NCBI GenBank assembly: GCA_036245805.1
Contig: BTRK01000007.1
Span: 558,001 to 622,000, forward strand
Direction of reading: 5' to 3'
DNA: 64,000 nt
Origin: Pristionchus mayeri
Lineage: Eukaryota > Nematoda > Chromadorea > Rhabditida > Neodiplogasteridae
Notes under the pieces: model-generated
Database searches by the model: none
The model's input: only the letters and a program-made list of their open reading frames with translations
What the model was told of the DNA's origin: nothing
Shown: one piece after another, positions 27,101 through 41,239 of the stretch
How the letters are laid out: the number at the start of each line of letters is the position of its first letter
Numbering within the stretch: the first letter of the stretch is position 1
Program-made: the position numbers and the translations under genes

Positions 27101-28327
27101 TGGGTAAACTTCGGGGATAGAGTAAACTTCGGGGATATGGGTAAACTTCGGGGATAGAGTAAACTTCGGGGATATGGGTAAACTTCGGGGATAGAGTAAA
27201 CTTCGGGGATAGAGTAAACTTCGGGGATATGGGTAAACTTCGGGGATATGGGTAAACTTCGGGGATACAGTAAACTTCGGGGATATCGGTAAACTTCGGG
27301 GATAGAATAAACTTCGGGGATATGGGTAAACTTCGGGGATAGAGTAAACTTCGGGGATATGGGTAAACTTTGGGGGTGGAGTAAACTTCGGGGATATGGG
27401 TAAACTTCGGGGATAGAGAGAGTAAACTTCGGGGATATGTGTAAACTTCGGGGATAGAGTAAACTTCGGGGATATGGGTAAACTTCGGGGGTATGGGTAA
27501 ACTTCGGGGATAGAGTAAACTTCGGGGATATGGGTAAACTTCGGGGATAGAGTAAACTTCGGGGATATGGGTAAACTTCGGGGATAGAGTAAACTTCGGG
27601 GATAGAGTAAACTTCGGGGATATGGGTAAACTTCGGGGATAGAGTAAACTTCGGGGATATGGGTAAACTTCGGGGATAGAGTAAACTTCGGGGATAGAGT
27701 AAACTTCGGGGATATGTGTAAACTTCGGGGATAGAGTAAACTTCGGGGATATGGGTAAACTTCGGGGGTATGGGTAAACTTCGGGGATAGAGTAAACTTC
27801 GGGGATATGGGTAAACTTCGGGGATAGAGTAAACTTCGGGGATATGGGCAAACTTCGGGGATAGAGTAAACTTCGGGGATATGGGTAAACTTCGGAGATA
27901 TGGGTAAACTTCGGGGATAGAGTAAACTTAGGGGATATGGGTAAACTTCGGGGATAGAGTAAACTTCGGGAATATGGGTAAACTTCGGGGGTGGAGTAAA
28001 CTTGGGGGGTAGAGTAAACTTCGGGGATAGAGTAAACTTCGGGGATACGGGTAAACTTCGGGGATAGAGTAAACTTCGGGGATATGGGTAAACTTCGGGG
28101 ATAGAGTAAACTTCGGGGATTTGGGTAAACTTCGGGGATAGAGTAAACATCGGGGATTTGGGTAAACTTCGGGGATAGAGTAAACTTCGGGGATAGAGTA
28201 AACTTCGGGGATATGGGCAAACTTCGGGGATAGAGTAAACTTCGGGGATATGGGCAAACTTCGGGGATAGAGTAAACTTCGGGGATATGGGTAAACTTCG
28301 GAGATATGGGTAAACTTCGGGGATATG
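24117..28327. repeat. Duplication of about 1.8 kb at offset 2,417
   Basis: About 24,117-25,910 matches about 26,534-28,327. Anchors at 24,117 and 25,511 recur at 26,534 and 27,928. The rare core gtaagcttcgg, which forms a HindIII site (AAGCTT), is at 24,315 and 26,732, exactly 2,417 bp apart. cggagatatggg units at 25,885 and 28,302 also correspond. Substitutions private to the left copy are taaagttcgg near 25,269 and gtaaatttcgg near 25,343. The 109-codon minus frames at 25,511-25,840 and 27,928-28,257 translate identically. Confidence 0.86.
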
Positions 28328-28989
28328 GGTAAACTTCGGAGATATGGGTAAACTTCGGGGATAGAGTAAACTTAGGGGATATGGGTAAACTTCGGGGATA
28401 GAGTAAACTTCGGGAATATGGGTAAACTTCGGGGGTGGAGTAAACTTGGGGGGTAGAGTAAACTTCGGGGATAGAGTAAACTTCGGGGATACGGGTAAAC
28501 TTCGGGGATAGAGTAAACTTCGGGGATATGTGTAAACTTCGGGGATAGAGTAAACTTCGGGGATATGGGTAAACTTCGGGGATAGAGTAAACTTCGGGAA
28601 TATGGGTAAACTTCGGGGGTGGAGTAAACTTGGGGGGTAGAGTAAACTTCGGGGATAGAGTAAACTTCGGGGATATGGGTAAACTTTGGGGGTGGAGTAA
28701 ACTTCGGGGATATGGGTAAACTTCGGGGATAGAGAGAGTAAACTTCGGGGATATGTGTAAACTTCGGGGATAGAGTAAACTTCGGGGATATGGGTAAACT
28801 TCGGGGATATGTGTAAACTTCGGGGATAGAGTAAACTTCGGGGATATGGGTAAACTTCGGGGATAGAGTAAACTTCGGGGATATGGGTAAACTTCGGGGA
28901 TAGAGTAAACTTCGGGGATAGAGTAAACTTCGGGGATATGGGTAAACTTCGGGGATAGAGAGAGTAAACTTCGGGGATATGTGTAAACT

Positions 28990-31070
28990 TCGGGGATAGA
29001 GTAAACTTCGGGGGTATGGGTAAACTTCGGGGATAGAGTAAACTTCGGGGATAGAGTAAACTTCGGGGATATGGGTAAACTTCGGGGATAGAGTAAACTT
29101 CGGGGATAGAGTAAACTTCGGGGATATGGGTAAACTTCGGAGATAGAGAGAGTAAACTTCGGGGATATGTGTAACCTTCGGGGATAGAGTAAACTTCGGG
29201 GATATGGGTAAACTTCGGGGGTATGGGTAAACTTCGGGGATAGAGTAAACTTCGGGGATATGGGTAAACTTCGGGGATAGAGTAAACTTCGGGGATATGG
29301 GCAAACTTCGGGGATAGAGTAAACTTCGGGGATATGGGTAAACTTCGGGGATAGAGTAAACTTCGGGGATTTGGGTAAACTTCTGGGATAGAGTAAACAT
29401 CGGGGATTTGGGTAAACTTCGGGGATAGAGTAAACATCGGGGATTTGGGTAAACTTCGGGGATAGAGTAAACTTCGGGGATAGAGTAAACTTCGGGGATA
29501 TGGGCAAACTTCGGGGATAGAGTAAACTTCGGGGATATGGGTAAACTTCGGGGATAGAGTAAACTTCGGGGATATGGGTAAACTTCGGGGATATGGGTAA
29601 ACTTCGGGGATAGAGTAAACTTAGGGGATATGGGTAAACTTCGGGGATAGAGTAAACTTCGGGAATATGGGTAAACTTCGGGGGTGGAGTAAACTTGGGG
29701 GGTAGAGTAAACTTCGGGGATAGAGTAAACTTCGGGGATACGGGTAAACTTCGGGGATAGAGTAAACTTCGGGGATATGGGTAAACTTCGGGGATAGAGT
29801 AAACTTCGGGGATTTGGGTAAACTTCGGGGATAGAGTAAACATCGGGGATTTGGGTAAACTTCGGGGATAGAGTAAACTTCGGGGATAGAGTAAACTTCG
29901 GGGATATGGGCAAACTTCGGGGATAGAGTAAACTTCGGGGATATGGGTAAACTTCGGGGATAGAGTAAACTTCGGGAATATGGGTAAACTTCGGGGGTGG
30001 AGTAAACTTGGGGGGTAGAGTAAACTTCGGGGATAGAGTAAACTTCGGGGGTATGGGTAAACTTCGGGGATAGAGTAAACTTCGGGGATAGAGTAAACTT
30101 CGGGGATATGGGTAAACTTCGGGGATAGAGTAAACTTCGGGGATAGAGTAAACTTCGGGGATATGGGTAAACTTCGGAGATAGAGAGAGTAAACTTCGGG
30201 GATATGTGTAACCTTCGGGGATAGAGTAAACTTCGGGGATATGGGTAAACTTCGGGGGTATGGGTAAACTTCGGGGATAGAGTAAACTTCGGGGATATGG
30301 GTAAACTTCGGGGATAGAGTAAACTTCGGGGATATGGGCAAACTTCGGGGATAGAGTAAACTTCGGGGATATGGGTAAACTTCGGGGATAGAGTAAACTT
30401 CGGGGATTTGGGTAAACTTCTGGGATAGAGTAAACATCGGGGATTTGGGTAAACTTCGGGGATAGAGTAAACATCGGGGATTTGGGTAAACTTCGGGGAT
30501 AGAGTAAACTTCGGGGATAGAGTAAACTTCGGGGATATGGGCAAACTTCGGGGATAGAGTAAACTTCGGGGATATGGGTAAACTTCGGGGATAGAGTAAA
30601 CTTCGGGGATATGGGTAAACTTCGGGGATATGGGTAAACTTCGGGGATAGAGTAAACTTAGGGGATATGGGTAAACTTCGGGGATAGAGTAAACTTCGGG
30701 AATATGGGTAAACTTCGGGGGTGGAGTAAACTTGGGGGGTAGAGTAAACTTCGGGGATAGAGTAAACTTCGGGGATACGGGTAAACTTCGGGGATAGAGT
30801 AAACTTCGGGGATATGGGTAAACTTCGGGGATAGAGTAAACTTCGGGGATTTGGGTAAACTTCGGGGATAGAGTAAACATCGGGGATTTGGGTAAACTTC
30901 GGGGATAGAGTAAACTTCGGGGATAGAGTAAACTTCGGGGATATGGGCAAACTTCGGGGATAGAGTAAACTTCGGGGATATGGGTAAACTTCGGGGATAG
31001 AGTAAACTTCGGGAATATGGGTAAACTTCGGGGGTGGAGTAAACTTGGGGGGTAGAGTAAACTTCGGGGA
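28990..31070. repeat. Clean tandem duplication, unit 1,037 bp
   Basis: About 28,990-30,030 and 30,030-31,070 are adjacent copies. Private markers agree on 1,037 bp: cttctgggata at 29,384 and 30,421, cttcggagatagagag at 29,141 and 30,178, and anchors at 29,621 and 30,658. The left copy is entered from a gatatgtg context and the right copy from cttggggggtagag, which places the breakpoints within a few units. 1,037 is 28 dimers plus 1 bp. Because the markers are single-base changes absent elsewhere, this duplication is probably recent (inference). Confidence 0.86.
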
Positions 31071-34000
31071 TAGAGTAAACTTCGGGGATATGGGTAAACT
31101 TTGGGGGTGGAGTAAACTTCGGGGATATGGGTAAACTTCGGGGATAGAGAGAGTAAACTTCGGGGATATGTGTAAACTTCGGGGATAGAGTAAACTTCGG
31201 GGATATGGGTAAACTTCGGGGGTATGGGTAAACTTCGGGGATAGAGTAAACTTCGGGGATATGGGTAAACTTCGGGGATAGAGTAAACTTCGGGGATATG
31301 GGTAAACTTCGGGGATAGAGTAAACTTCGGGGATAGAGTAAACTTCGGGGATATGGGTAAACTTCGGGGATAGAGAGAGTAAACTTCGGGGATATGTGTA
31401 AACTTCGGGGATAGAGTAAACTTCGGGGATAGAGTAAACTTCGGGGATATGGGTAAACTTCGGGGGTATGGGTAAACTTCGGGGATAGAGTAAACTTCGG
31501 GGATATGGGTAAACTTCGGGGATAGAGAGTGTAAACTTCGGGGATATGTGTAAACTTCGGGGATAGAGTAAACTTCGGGGATATGGGTAAACTTCGGGGA
31601 TAGAGTAAACTTCGGGGATATGGGTAAACTTCGGGGATATGGGTAAACTTCGGGGATAGAGTAAACTTCGGGGATATGGGTAAACTTCGGGGATATGGGT
31701 AAACTTCGGGGATACAGTAAACTTCGGGGATATCGGTAAACTTCGGGGATAGAATAAACTTCGGGGATAGAGTAAACTTCGGGGATATGGGCAAACTTCG
31801 GGGATAGAGTAAACTTCGGGGATAGAGTAAACTTCGGGGATATGGGTAAACTTCGGGGGTATGGGTAAACTTCGGGGATAGAGTAAACTTCGGGGATATG
31901 GGTAAACTTCGGGGATAGAGTAAACTTCGGGGATATGGGTAAACTTCGGGGATAGAGTAAACTTCGGGGATAGAGTAAACTTCGGGGATATGGGTAAACT
32001 TCGGGGATAGAGAGAGTAAACTTCGGGGATATGTGTAAACTTCGGGGATAGAGTAAACTTCGGGGATAGAGTAAACTTCGGGGATATGGGTAAACTTCGG
32101 GGGTATGGGTAAACTTCGGGGATAGAGTAAACTTCGGGGATATGGGTAAACTTCGGGGATAGAGAGTGTAAACTTCGGGGATATGTGTAAACTTCGGGGA
32201 TAGAGTAAACTTCGGGGATATGGGTAAACTTCGGGGATAGAGTAAACTTCGGGGATATGGGTAAACTTCGGGGATATGGGTAAACTTCGGGGATAGAGTA
32301 AACTTCGGGGATATGGGTAAACTTCGGGGATATGGGTAAACTTCGGGGATACAGTAAACTTCGGGGATATCGGTAAACTTCGGGGATAGAATAAACTTCG
32401 GGGATAGAGTAAACTTCGGGGATATGGGCAAACTTCGGGGATAGAGTAAACTTCGGGGATAGAGTAAACTTCGGGGATATGGGTAAACTTCGGGGATAGA
32501 GAGAGTAAACTTCGGGGATATGTGTAAACTTCGGGGATAGAGTAAACTTCGGGGATATGGGTAAACTTCGGGGGTATGGGTAAACTTCGGGGATAGAGTA
32601 AACTTCGGGGATATGGGTAAACTTCGGGGATAGAGTAAACTTCGGGGATATGGGTAAACTTCGGGGATAGAGTAAACTTCGGGGATAGAGTAAACTTCGG
32701 GGATATGGGTAAACTTCGGGGATAGAGTAAACTTCGGGGATATGGGTAAACTTCGGGGATAGAGTAAACTTCGGGGATAGAGTAAACTTCGGGGATATGG
32801 GTAAACTTCGGGGATAGAGAGAGTAAACTTCGGGGATATGTGTAAACTTCGGGGATAGAGTAAACTTCGGGGATATGGGTAAACTTCGGGGGTATGGGTA
32901 AACTTCGGGGATAGAGTAAACTTCGGGGATATGGGTAAACTTCGGGGATAGAGTAAACTTCGGGGATATGGGCAAACTTCGGGGATAGAGTAAACTTCGG
33001 GGATATGGGTAAACTTCGGGGGTATGGGTAAACTTCGGGGATAGAGTAAACTTCGGGGATATGGGTAAACTTCGGGGATAGAGTAAACTTCGGGGATATG
33101 GGCAAACTTCGGGGATAGAGTAAACTTCGGGGATATGGGTAAACTTCGGAGATATGGGTAAACTTCGGGGATAGAGTAAACTTAGGGGATATGGGTAAAC
33201 TTCGGGGATAGAGTAAACTTCGGGAATATGGGTAAACTTCGGGGATAGAGTAAACTTCGGGGATACGGGTAAACTTCGGGGATAGAGTAAACTTCGGGGA
33301 TATGGGTAAACTTCGGGGATAGAGTAAACTTCGGGGATTTGGGTAAACTTCGGGGATAGAGTAAACATCGGGGATTTGGGTAAACTTCGGGGATAGAGTA
33401 AACTTCGGGGATAGAGTAAACTTCGGGGATATGGGCAAACTTCGGGGATAGAGTAAACTTCGGGGATATGGGTAAACTTCGGGGATTGAGTAAACTTCGG
33501 GAATATGGGTAAACTTCGGGGGTGGAGTAAACTTGGGGGGTAGAGTAAACTTCGGGGATAGAGTAAACTTCGGGGATATGGGTAAACTTTGGGGGTGGAG
33601 TAAACTTCGGGGATATGGGTAAACTTCGGGGATAGAGAGAGTAAACTTCGGGGATATGTGTAAACTTCGGGGATAGAGTAAACTTCGGGGATATGGGTAA
33701 ACTTCGGGGGTATGGGTAAACTTCGGGGATAGAGTAAACTTCGGGGATATGGGTAAACTTCGGGGATAGAGTAAACTTCGGGGATATGGGTAAACTTCGG
33801 GGATAGAGTAAACTTCGGGGATAGAGTAAACTTCGGGGATATGGGTAAACTTCGGGGATAGAGAGAGTAAACTTCGGGGATATGTGTAAACTTCGGGGAT
33901 AGAGTAAACTTCGGGGATAGAGTAAACTTCGGGGATATGGGTAAACTTCGGGGGTATGGGTAAACTTCGGGGATAGAGTAAACTTCGGGGATATGGGTAA

Positions 34001-37000
34001 ACTTCGGGGATAGAGAGTGTAAACTTCGGGGATATGTGTAAACTTCGGGGATAGAGTAAACTTCGGGGATATGGGTAAACTTCGGGGATAGAGTAAACTT
34101 CGGGGATATGGGTAAACTTCGGGGATATGGGTAAACTTCGGGGATAGAGTAAACTTCGGGGATATGGGTAAACTTCGGGGATATGGGTAAACTTCGGGGA
34201 TACAGTAAACTTCGGGGATATCGGTAAACTTCGGGGATAGAATAAACTTCGGGGATAGAGTAAACTTCGGGGATATGGGCAAACTTCGGGGATAGAGTAA
34301 ACTTCGGGGATAGAGTAAACTTCGGGGATATGGGTAAACTTCGGGGATAGAGAGAGTAAACTTCGGGGATATGTGTAAACTTCGGGGATAGAGTAAACTT
34401 CGGGGATATGGGTAAACTTCGGGGGTATGGGTAAACTTCGGGGATAGAGTAAACTTCGGGGATATGGGTAAACTTCGGGGATAGAGTAAACTTCGGGGAT
34501 ATGGGTAAACTTCGGGGATAGAGTAAACTTCGGGGATAGAGTAAACTTCGGGGATATGGGTAAACTTCGGGGATAGAGTAAACTTCGGGGATATGGGTAA
34601 ACTTCGGGGATAGAGTAAACTTCGGGGATAGAGTAAACTTCGGGGATATGGGTAAACTTCGGGGATAGAGAGAGTAAACTTCGGGGATATGTGTAAACTT
34701 CGGGGATAGAGTAAACTTCGGGGATATGGGTAAACTTCGGGGGTATGGGTAAACTTCGGGGATAGAGTAAACTTCGGGGATATGGGTAAACTTCGGGGAT
34801 AGAGTAAACTTCGGGGATATGGGCAAACTTCGGGGATAGAGTAAACTTCGGGGATATGGGTAAACTTCGGGGGTATGGGTAAACTTCGGGGATAGAGTAA
34901 ACTTCGGGGATATGGGTAAACTTCGGGGATAGAGTAAACTTCGGGGATATGGGCAAACTTCGGGGATAGAGTAAACTTCGGGGATATGGGTAAACTTCGG
35001 AGATATGGGTAAACTTCGGGGATAGAGTAAACTTAGGGGATATGGGTAAACTTCGGGGATAGAGTAAACTTCGGGGATATGGGTAAACTTCGGGGATATG
35101 GGTAAACTTCGGGGATAGAGTAAACTTAGGGGATATGGGTAAACTTCGGGGATAGAGTAAACTTCGGGAATATGGGTAAACTTCGGGGGTGGAGTAAACT
35201 TGGGGGGTAGAGTAAACTTCGGGGATAGAGTAAACTTCGGGGATACGGGTAAACTTCGGGGATAGAGTAAACTTCGGGGATATGGGTAAACTTCGGGGAT
35301 AGAGTAAACTTCGGGGATTTGGGTAAACTTCGGGGATAGAGTAAACTTCGGGAATATGGGTAAACTTCGGGGATAGAGTAAACATCGGGGATTTGGGTAA
35401 ACTTCGGGGATAGAGTAAACTTCGGGGATAGAGTAAACTTCGGGGATATGGGCAAACTTCGGGGATAGAGTAAACTTCGGGGATATGGGTAAACTTCGGG
35501 GATTGAGTAAACTTCGGGAATATGGGTAAACTTCGGGGGTGGAGTAAACTTGGGGGGTAGAGTAAACTTCGGGGATAGAGTAAACTTCGGGGATATGGGT
35601 AAACTTTGGGGGTGGAGTAAACTTCGGGGATATGGGTAAACTTCGGGGATAGAGAGAGTAAACTTCGGGGATATGTGTAAACTTCGGGGATAGAGTATAC
35701 TTCGGGGATATGGGTAAACTTCGGGGGTATGGGTAAACTTCGGGGATAGAGTAAACTTCGGGGATATGGGTAAACTTCGGGGATAGAGTAAACTTCGGGG
35801 ATATGGGTAAACTTCGGGGATAGAGTAAACTTCGGGGATAGAGTAAACTTCGGGGATATGGGTAAACTTCGGGGATAGAGAGAGTAAACTTCGGGGATAT
35901 GTGTAAACTTCGGGGATAGAGTAAACTTCGGGGATATGGGTAAACTTCGGGGGTATGGGTAAACTTCGGGGATAGAGTAAACTTCGGGGATAGAGTAAAC
36001 TTCGGGGATAGAGTAAACTTCGGGGATATGGGTAAACTTCGGGGATAGAGTAAACTTCGGGGATATGGGTAAACTTCGGGGATATGGGTAAACTTCGGGG
36101 ATAGAGTAAACTTCGGGGATATGGGTAAACTTCGGGGATATGGGTAAACTTCGGGGATACAGTAAACTTCGGGGATATCGGTAAACTTCGGGGATAGAAT
36201 AAACTTCGGGGATATGGGTAAACTTCGGGGATAGAGTAAACTTCGGGGATATGGGTAAACTTTGGGGGTGGAGTAAACTTCGGGGATATGGGTAAACTTC
36301 GGGGATAGAGAGAGTAAACTTCGGGGATATGTGTAAACTTCGGGGATAGAGTAAACTTCGGGGATATGGGTAAACTTCGGGGGTATGGGTAAACTTCGGG
36401 GATAGAGTAAACTTCGGGGATATGGGTAAACTTCGGGGATAGAGTAAACTTCGGGGATATGGGTAAACTTCGGGGATAGAGTAAACTTCGGGGATAGAGT
36501 AAACTTCGGGGATATGGGTAAACTTCGGGGATAGAGTAAACTTCGGGGATATGGGTAAACTTCGGGGATAGAGTAAACTTCGGGGATAGAGTAAACTTCG
36601 GGGATATGGGTAAACTTCGGGGATAGAGAGAGTAAACTTCGGGGATATGTGTAAACTTCGGGGATAGAGTAAACTTCGGGGATATGGGTAAACTTCGGGG
36701 GTATGGGTAAACTTCGGGGATAGAGTAAACTTCGGGGATATGGGTAAACTTCGGGGATAGAGTAAACTTCGGGGATATGGGTAAACTTCGGGGATATGGG
36801 TAAACTTCGGGGATAGAGTAAACTTCGGGGATATGGGTAAACTTCGGGGATATGGGTAAACTTCGGGGATACAGTAAACTTCGGGGATATCGGTAAACTT
36901 CGGGGATAGAATAAACTTCGGGGATATGGGTAAACTTCGGGGATAGAGTAAACTTCGGGGATATGGGTAAACTTTGGGGGTGGAGTAAACTTCGGGGATA

Positions 37001-37689
37001 TGGGTAAACTTCGGGGATAGAGAGAGTAAACTTCGGGGATATGTGTAAACTTCGGGGATAGAGTAAACTTCGGGGATATGGGTAAACTTCGGGGGTATGG
37101 GTAAACTTCGGGGATAGAGTAAACTTCGGGGATATGGGTAAACTTCGGGGATAGAGTAAACTTCGGGGATATGGGTAAACTTCGGGGATATGGGTAAACT
37201 TCGGGGATAGAGTAAACTTCGGGGATATGGGTAAACTTCGGGGATATGGGTAAACTTCGGGGATACAGTAAACTTCGGGGATATCGGTAAACTTCGGGGA
37301 TAGAATAAACTTCGGGGATATGGGTAAACTTCGGGGATAGAGTAAACTTCGGGGATATGGGTAAACTTTGGGGGTGGAGTAAACTTCGGGGATATGGGTA
37401 AACTTCGGGGATAGAGAGAGTAAACTTCGGGGATATGTGTAAACTTCGGGGATAGAGTAAACTTCGGGGATATGGGTAAACTTCGGGGGTATGGGTAAAC
37501 TTCGGGGATAGAGTAAACTTCGGGGATATGGGTAAACTTCGGGGATAGAGTAAACTTCGGGGATATGGGTAAACTTCGGGGATAGAGTAAACTTCGGGGA
37601 TAGAGTAAACTTCGGGGATATGGGTAAACTTCGGGGATAGAGTAAACTTCGGGGATATGGGTAAACTTCGGGGATAGAGTAAACTTCGG

Positions 37690-40430
37690 GGATAGAGTAA
37701 ACTTCGGGGATATGTGTAAACTTCGGGGATAGAGTAAACTTCGGGGATATGGGTAAACTTCGGGGGTATGGGTAAACTTCGGGGATAGAGTAAACTTCGG
37801 GGATATGGGTAAACTTCGGGGATAGAGTAAACTTCGGGAATATGGGTAAACTTCGGGGGTGGAGTAAACTTGGGGGGTAGAGTAAACTTCGGGGATAGAG
37901 TAAACTTCGGGGATACGGGTAAACTTCGGGGATAGAGTAAACTTCGGGGATATGGGTAAACTTCGGGGATAGAGTAAACTTCGGGGATTTGGGTAAACTT
38001 CGGGGATAGAGTAAACATCGGGGATTTGGGTAAACTTCGGGGATAGAGTAAACTTCGGGGATAGAGTAAACTTCGGGGATATGGGCAAACTTCGGGGATA
38101 GAGTAAACTTCGGGGATATGGGTAAACTTCGGGGATAGAGTAAACTTCGGGAATATGGGTAAACTTCGGGGGTGGAGTAAACTTGGGGGGTAGAGTAAAC
38201 TTCGGGGATATGTGTAAACTTCGAGGATAGAGTAAACTTCGGGGATATGGGTAAACTTCGGGGGTATGGGTAAACTTCGGGGATAGAGTAAACTTCGGGG
38301 ATATGGGTAAACTTCGGGGATAGAGTAAACTTCGGGGATATGGGTAAACTTCGGGGATAGAGTAAACTTCGGGGATAGAGTAAACTTCGGGGATATGGGT
38401 AAACTTCGGGGATAGAGAGAGTAAACTTCGGGGATATGTGTAAACTTCGGGGATAGAGTAAACTTCGGGGATATGGGTAAACTTCGGGGGTATGGGTAAA
38501 CTTCGGGGATAGAGTAAACTTCGGGGATAGAGTAAACTTCGGGGATAGAGTAAACTTCGGGGATATGGGTAAACTTCGGGGATAGAGTAAACTTCGGGGA
38601 TATGGGTAAACTTCGGGGATATGGGTAAACTTCGGGGATACAGTAAATTTCGGGGATATCGGTAAACTTCGGGGATAGAATAAACTTCGGGGATATGGGT
38701 AAACTTCGGGGATAGAGTAAACTTCGGGGATATGGGTAAACTGTGGGGGTGGAGTAAACTTCGGGGATATGGGTAAACTTCGGGGATAGAGAGAGTAAAC
38801 TTCGGGGATATGTGTAAACTTCGGGGATAGAGTAAACTTCGGGGATATGGGTAAACTTCGGGGGTATGGGTAAACTTCGGGGATAGAGTAAACTTCGGGG
38901 ATATGGGTAAACTTCGGGGATAGAGTAAACTTCGGGGATATGGGTAAACTTCGGGGATAGAGTAAACTTCGGGGATAGAGTAAACTTCGGGGATATGGGT
39001 AAACTTCGGGGATAGAGTAAACTTCGGGGATATGGGTAAACTTCGGGGATAGAGTAAACTTCGGGGATAGAGTAAACTTCGGGGATATGGGTAAACTTCG
39101 GGGATAGAGAGAGTAAACTTCGGGGATATGTGTAAACTTCGGGGATAGAGTAAACTTCGGGGATATGGGTAAACTTCGGGGGTATGGGTAAACTTCGGGG
39201 ATAGAGTAAACTTCGGGGATATGGGTAAACTTCGGGGATAGAGTAAACTTCGGGAATATGGGTAAACTTCGGGGGTGGAGTAAACTTGGGGGGTAGAGTA
39301 AACTTCGGGGATAGAGTAAACTTCGGGGATACGGGTAAACTTCGGGGATAGAGTAAACTTCGGGGATATGGGTAAACTTCGGGGATAGAGTAAACTTCGG
39401 GGATTTGGGTAAACTTCGGGGATAGAGTAAACATCGGGGATTTGGGTAAACTTCGGGGATAGAGTAAACTTCGGGAATAGAGTAAACTTCGGGGATATGG
39501 GCAAACTTCGGGGATAGAGTAAACTTCGGGGATATGGGTAAACTTCGGGGATAGAGTAAACTTCGGGAATATGGGTAAACTTCGGGGGTGGAGTAAACTT
39601 GGGGGGTAGAGTAAACTTCGGGGATATGTGTAAACTTCGAGGATAGAGTAAACTTCGGGGATATGGGTAAACTTCGGGGGTATGGGTAAACTTCGGGGAT
39701 AGAGTAAACTTCGGGGATATGGGTAAACTTCGGGGATAGAGTAAACTTCGGGGATATGGGTAAACTTCGGGGATAGAGTAAACTTCGGGGATAGAGTAAA
39801 CTTCGGGGATATGGGTAAACTTCGGGGATAGAGAGAGTAAACTTCGGGGATATGTGTAAACTTCGGGGATAGAGTAAACTTCGGGGATATGGGTAAACTT
39901 CGGGGGTATGGGTAAACTTCGGGGATAGAGTAAACTTCGGGGATAGAGTAAACTTCGGGGATAGAGTAAACTTCGGGGATATGGGTAAACTTCGGGGATA
40001 GAGTAAACTTCGGGGATATGGGTAAACTTCGGGGATATGGGTAAACTTCGGGGATACAGTAAATTTCGGGGATATCGGTAAACTTCGGGGATAGAATAAA
40101 CTTCGGGGATATGGGTAAACTTCGGGGATAGAGTAAACTTCGGGGATATGGGTAAACTGTGGGGGTGGAGTAAACTTCGGGGATATGGGTAAACTTCGGG
40201 GATAGAGAGAGTAAACTTCGGGGATATGTGTAAACTTCGGGGATAGAGTAAACTTCGGGGATATGGGTAAACTTCGGGGGTATGGGTAAACTTCGGGGAT
40301 AGAGTAAACTTCGGGGATATGGGTAAACTTCGGGGATAGAGTAAACTTCGGGGATATGGGTAAACTTCGGGGATAGAGTAAACTTCGGGGATAGAGTAAA
40401 CTTCGGGGATATGGGTAAACTTCGGGGATA
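37690..40430. repeat. Duplication of about 1.3 kb at offset 1,416
   Basis: About 37,700-39,013 matches about 39,116-40,429. Shared rare markers are cttcgaggatag (38,224 and 39,640), cagtaaatttcgg (38,648 and 40,064) and ctgtgggggtgg (38,741 and 40,157), all 1,416 bp apart. The copied block includes the only type-1 island of this domain. Both ends break where one copy has a 22-mer and the other a plain A unit. cttcgggaatag near 39,475 is private to the right copy. Confidence 0.85.
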
Positions 40431-41239
40431 GAGAGAGTAAACTTCGGGGATATGTGTAAACTTCGGGGATAGAGTAAACTTCGGGGATATGGGTAAACTT
40501 CGGGGGTATGGGTAAACTTCGGGGATAGAGTAAACTTCGGGGATAGAGTAAACTTCGGGGATAGAGTAAACTTCGGGGATATGGGTAAACTTCGGGGATA
40601 GAGTAAACTTCGGGGATATGGGTAAACTTCGGGGATATGGGTAAACTTCGGGGATAGAGTAAACTTCGGGGATATGGGTAAACTTCGGGGATATGGGTAA
40701 ACTTCGGGGATATGGGTAAACTTCGGGGATAGAGTAAACTTCGGGGATAGAGTAAACTTCGGGGATATGGGTAAACTTCGGGGATAGAGTAAACTTCGGG
40801 GATAGAGTAAACTTCGGGGATATGGGTAAACTTCGGGGATAGAGTAAACTTCGGGGATAGAGTAAACTTCGGGGATATGGGTAAACTTCGGGGATAGAGA
40901 GAGTAAACTTCGGGGATATGTGTAAACTTCGGGGATAGAGTAAACTTCGGGGATATGGGTAAACTTCGGGGGTATGGGTAAACTTCGGGGATAGAGTAAA
41001 CTTCGGGGATAGAGTAAACTTCGGGGATAGAGTAAACTTCGGGGATATGGGTAAACTTCGGGGATAGAGTAAACTTCGGGGATATGGGTAAACTTCGGGG
41101 ATATGGGTAAACTTCGGGGATAGAGTAAACTTCGGGGATATGGGTAAACTTCGGGGGTATGGGTAAACTTCGGGGATAGAGTAAACTTCGGGGATAGAGT
41201 AAACTTCGGGGATAGAGTAAACTTCGGGGATATGGGTAA

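Larger units (their letters stand above)
18681..35600. repeat. Mosaic domain mixing type-1 cassettes with 22-mer-rich repeats
   Basis: From about 18,690 the ctttgggggtggag, 22-mer, gatatgtg and gggggtatggg units reappear and alternate with cttagggg cassettes (21,356 to 35,126). From 23,371 the gatacag / gatatcgg / gataga-ataaac cassette is added. The core variant cttcggagatatggg stands just before most anchors from 24,117 on (about 24,085, 25,478, 26,502, 27,894, 28,336, 33,149 and 35,010) but not before 21,356, 29,621 or 30,658, so it marks a sub-lineage of the anchor. 22-mers ending in gagtg instead of gagag occur near 23,190, 26,050, 31,525, 32,160 and 34,010. Confidence 0.82.

Noticed and set aside
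24117..39434. Minus-strand open frame of about 5,100 codons with silk- or extensin-like look
   Set aside because: The apparent protein repeat is only the monomer read in three phases. There is no signal peptide, non-repeat domain, intron signal or unique terminus.
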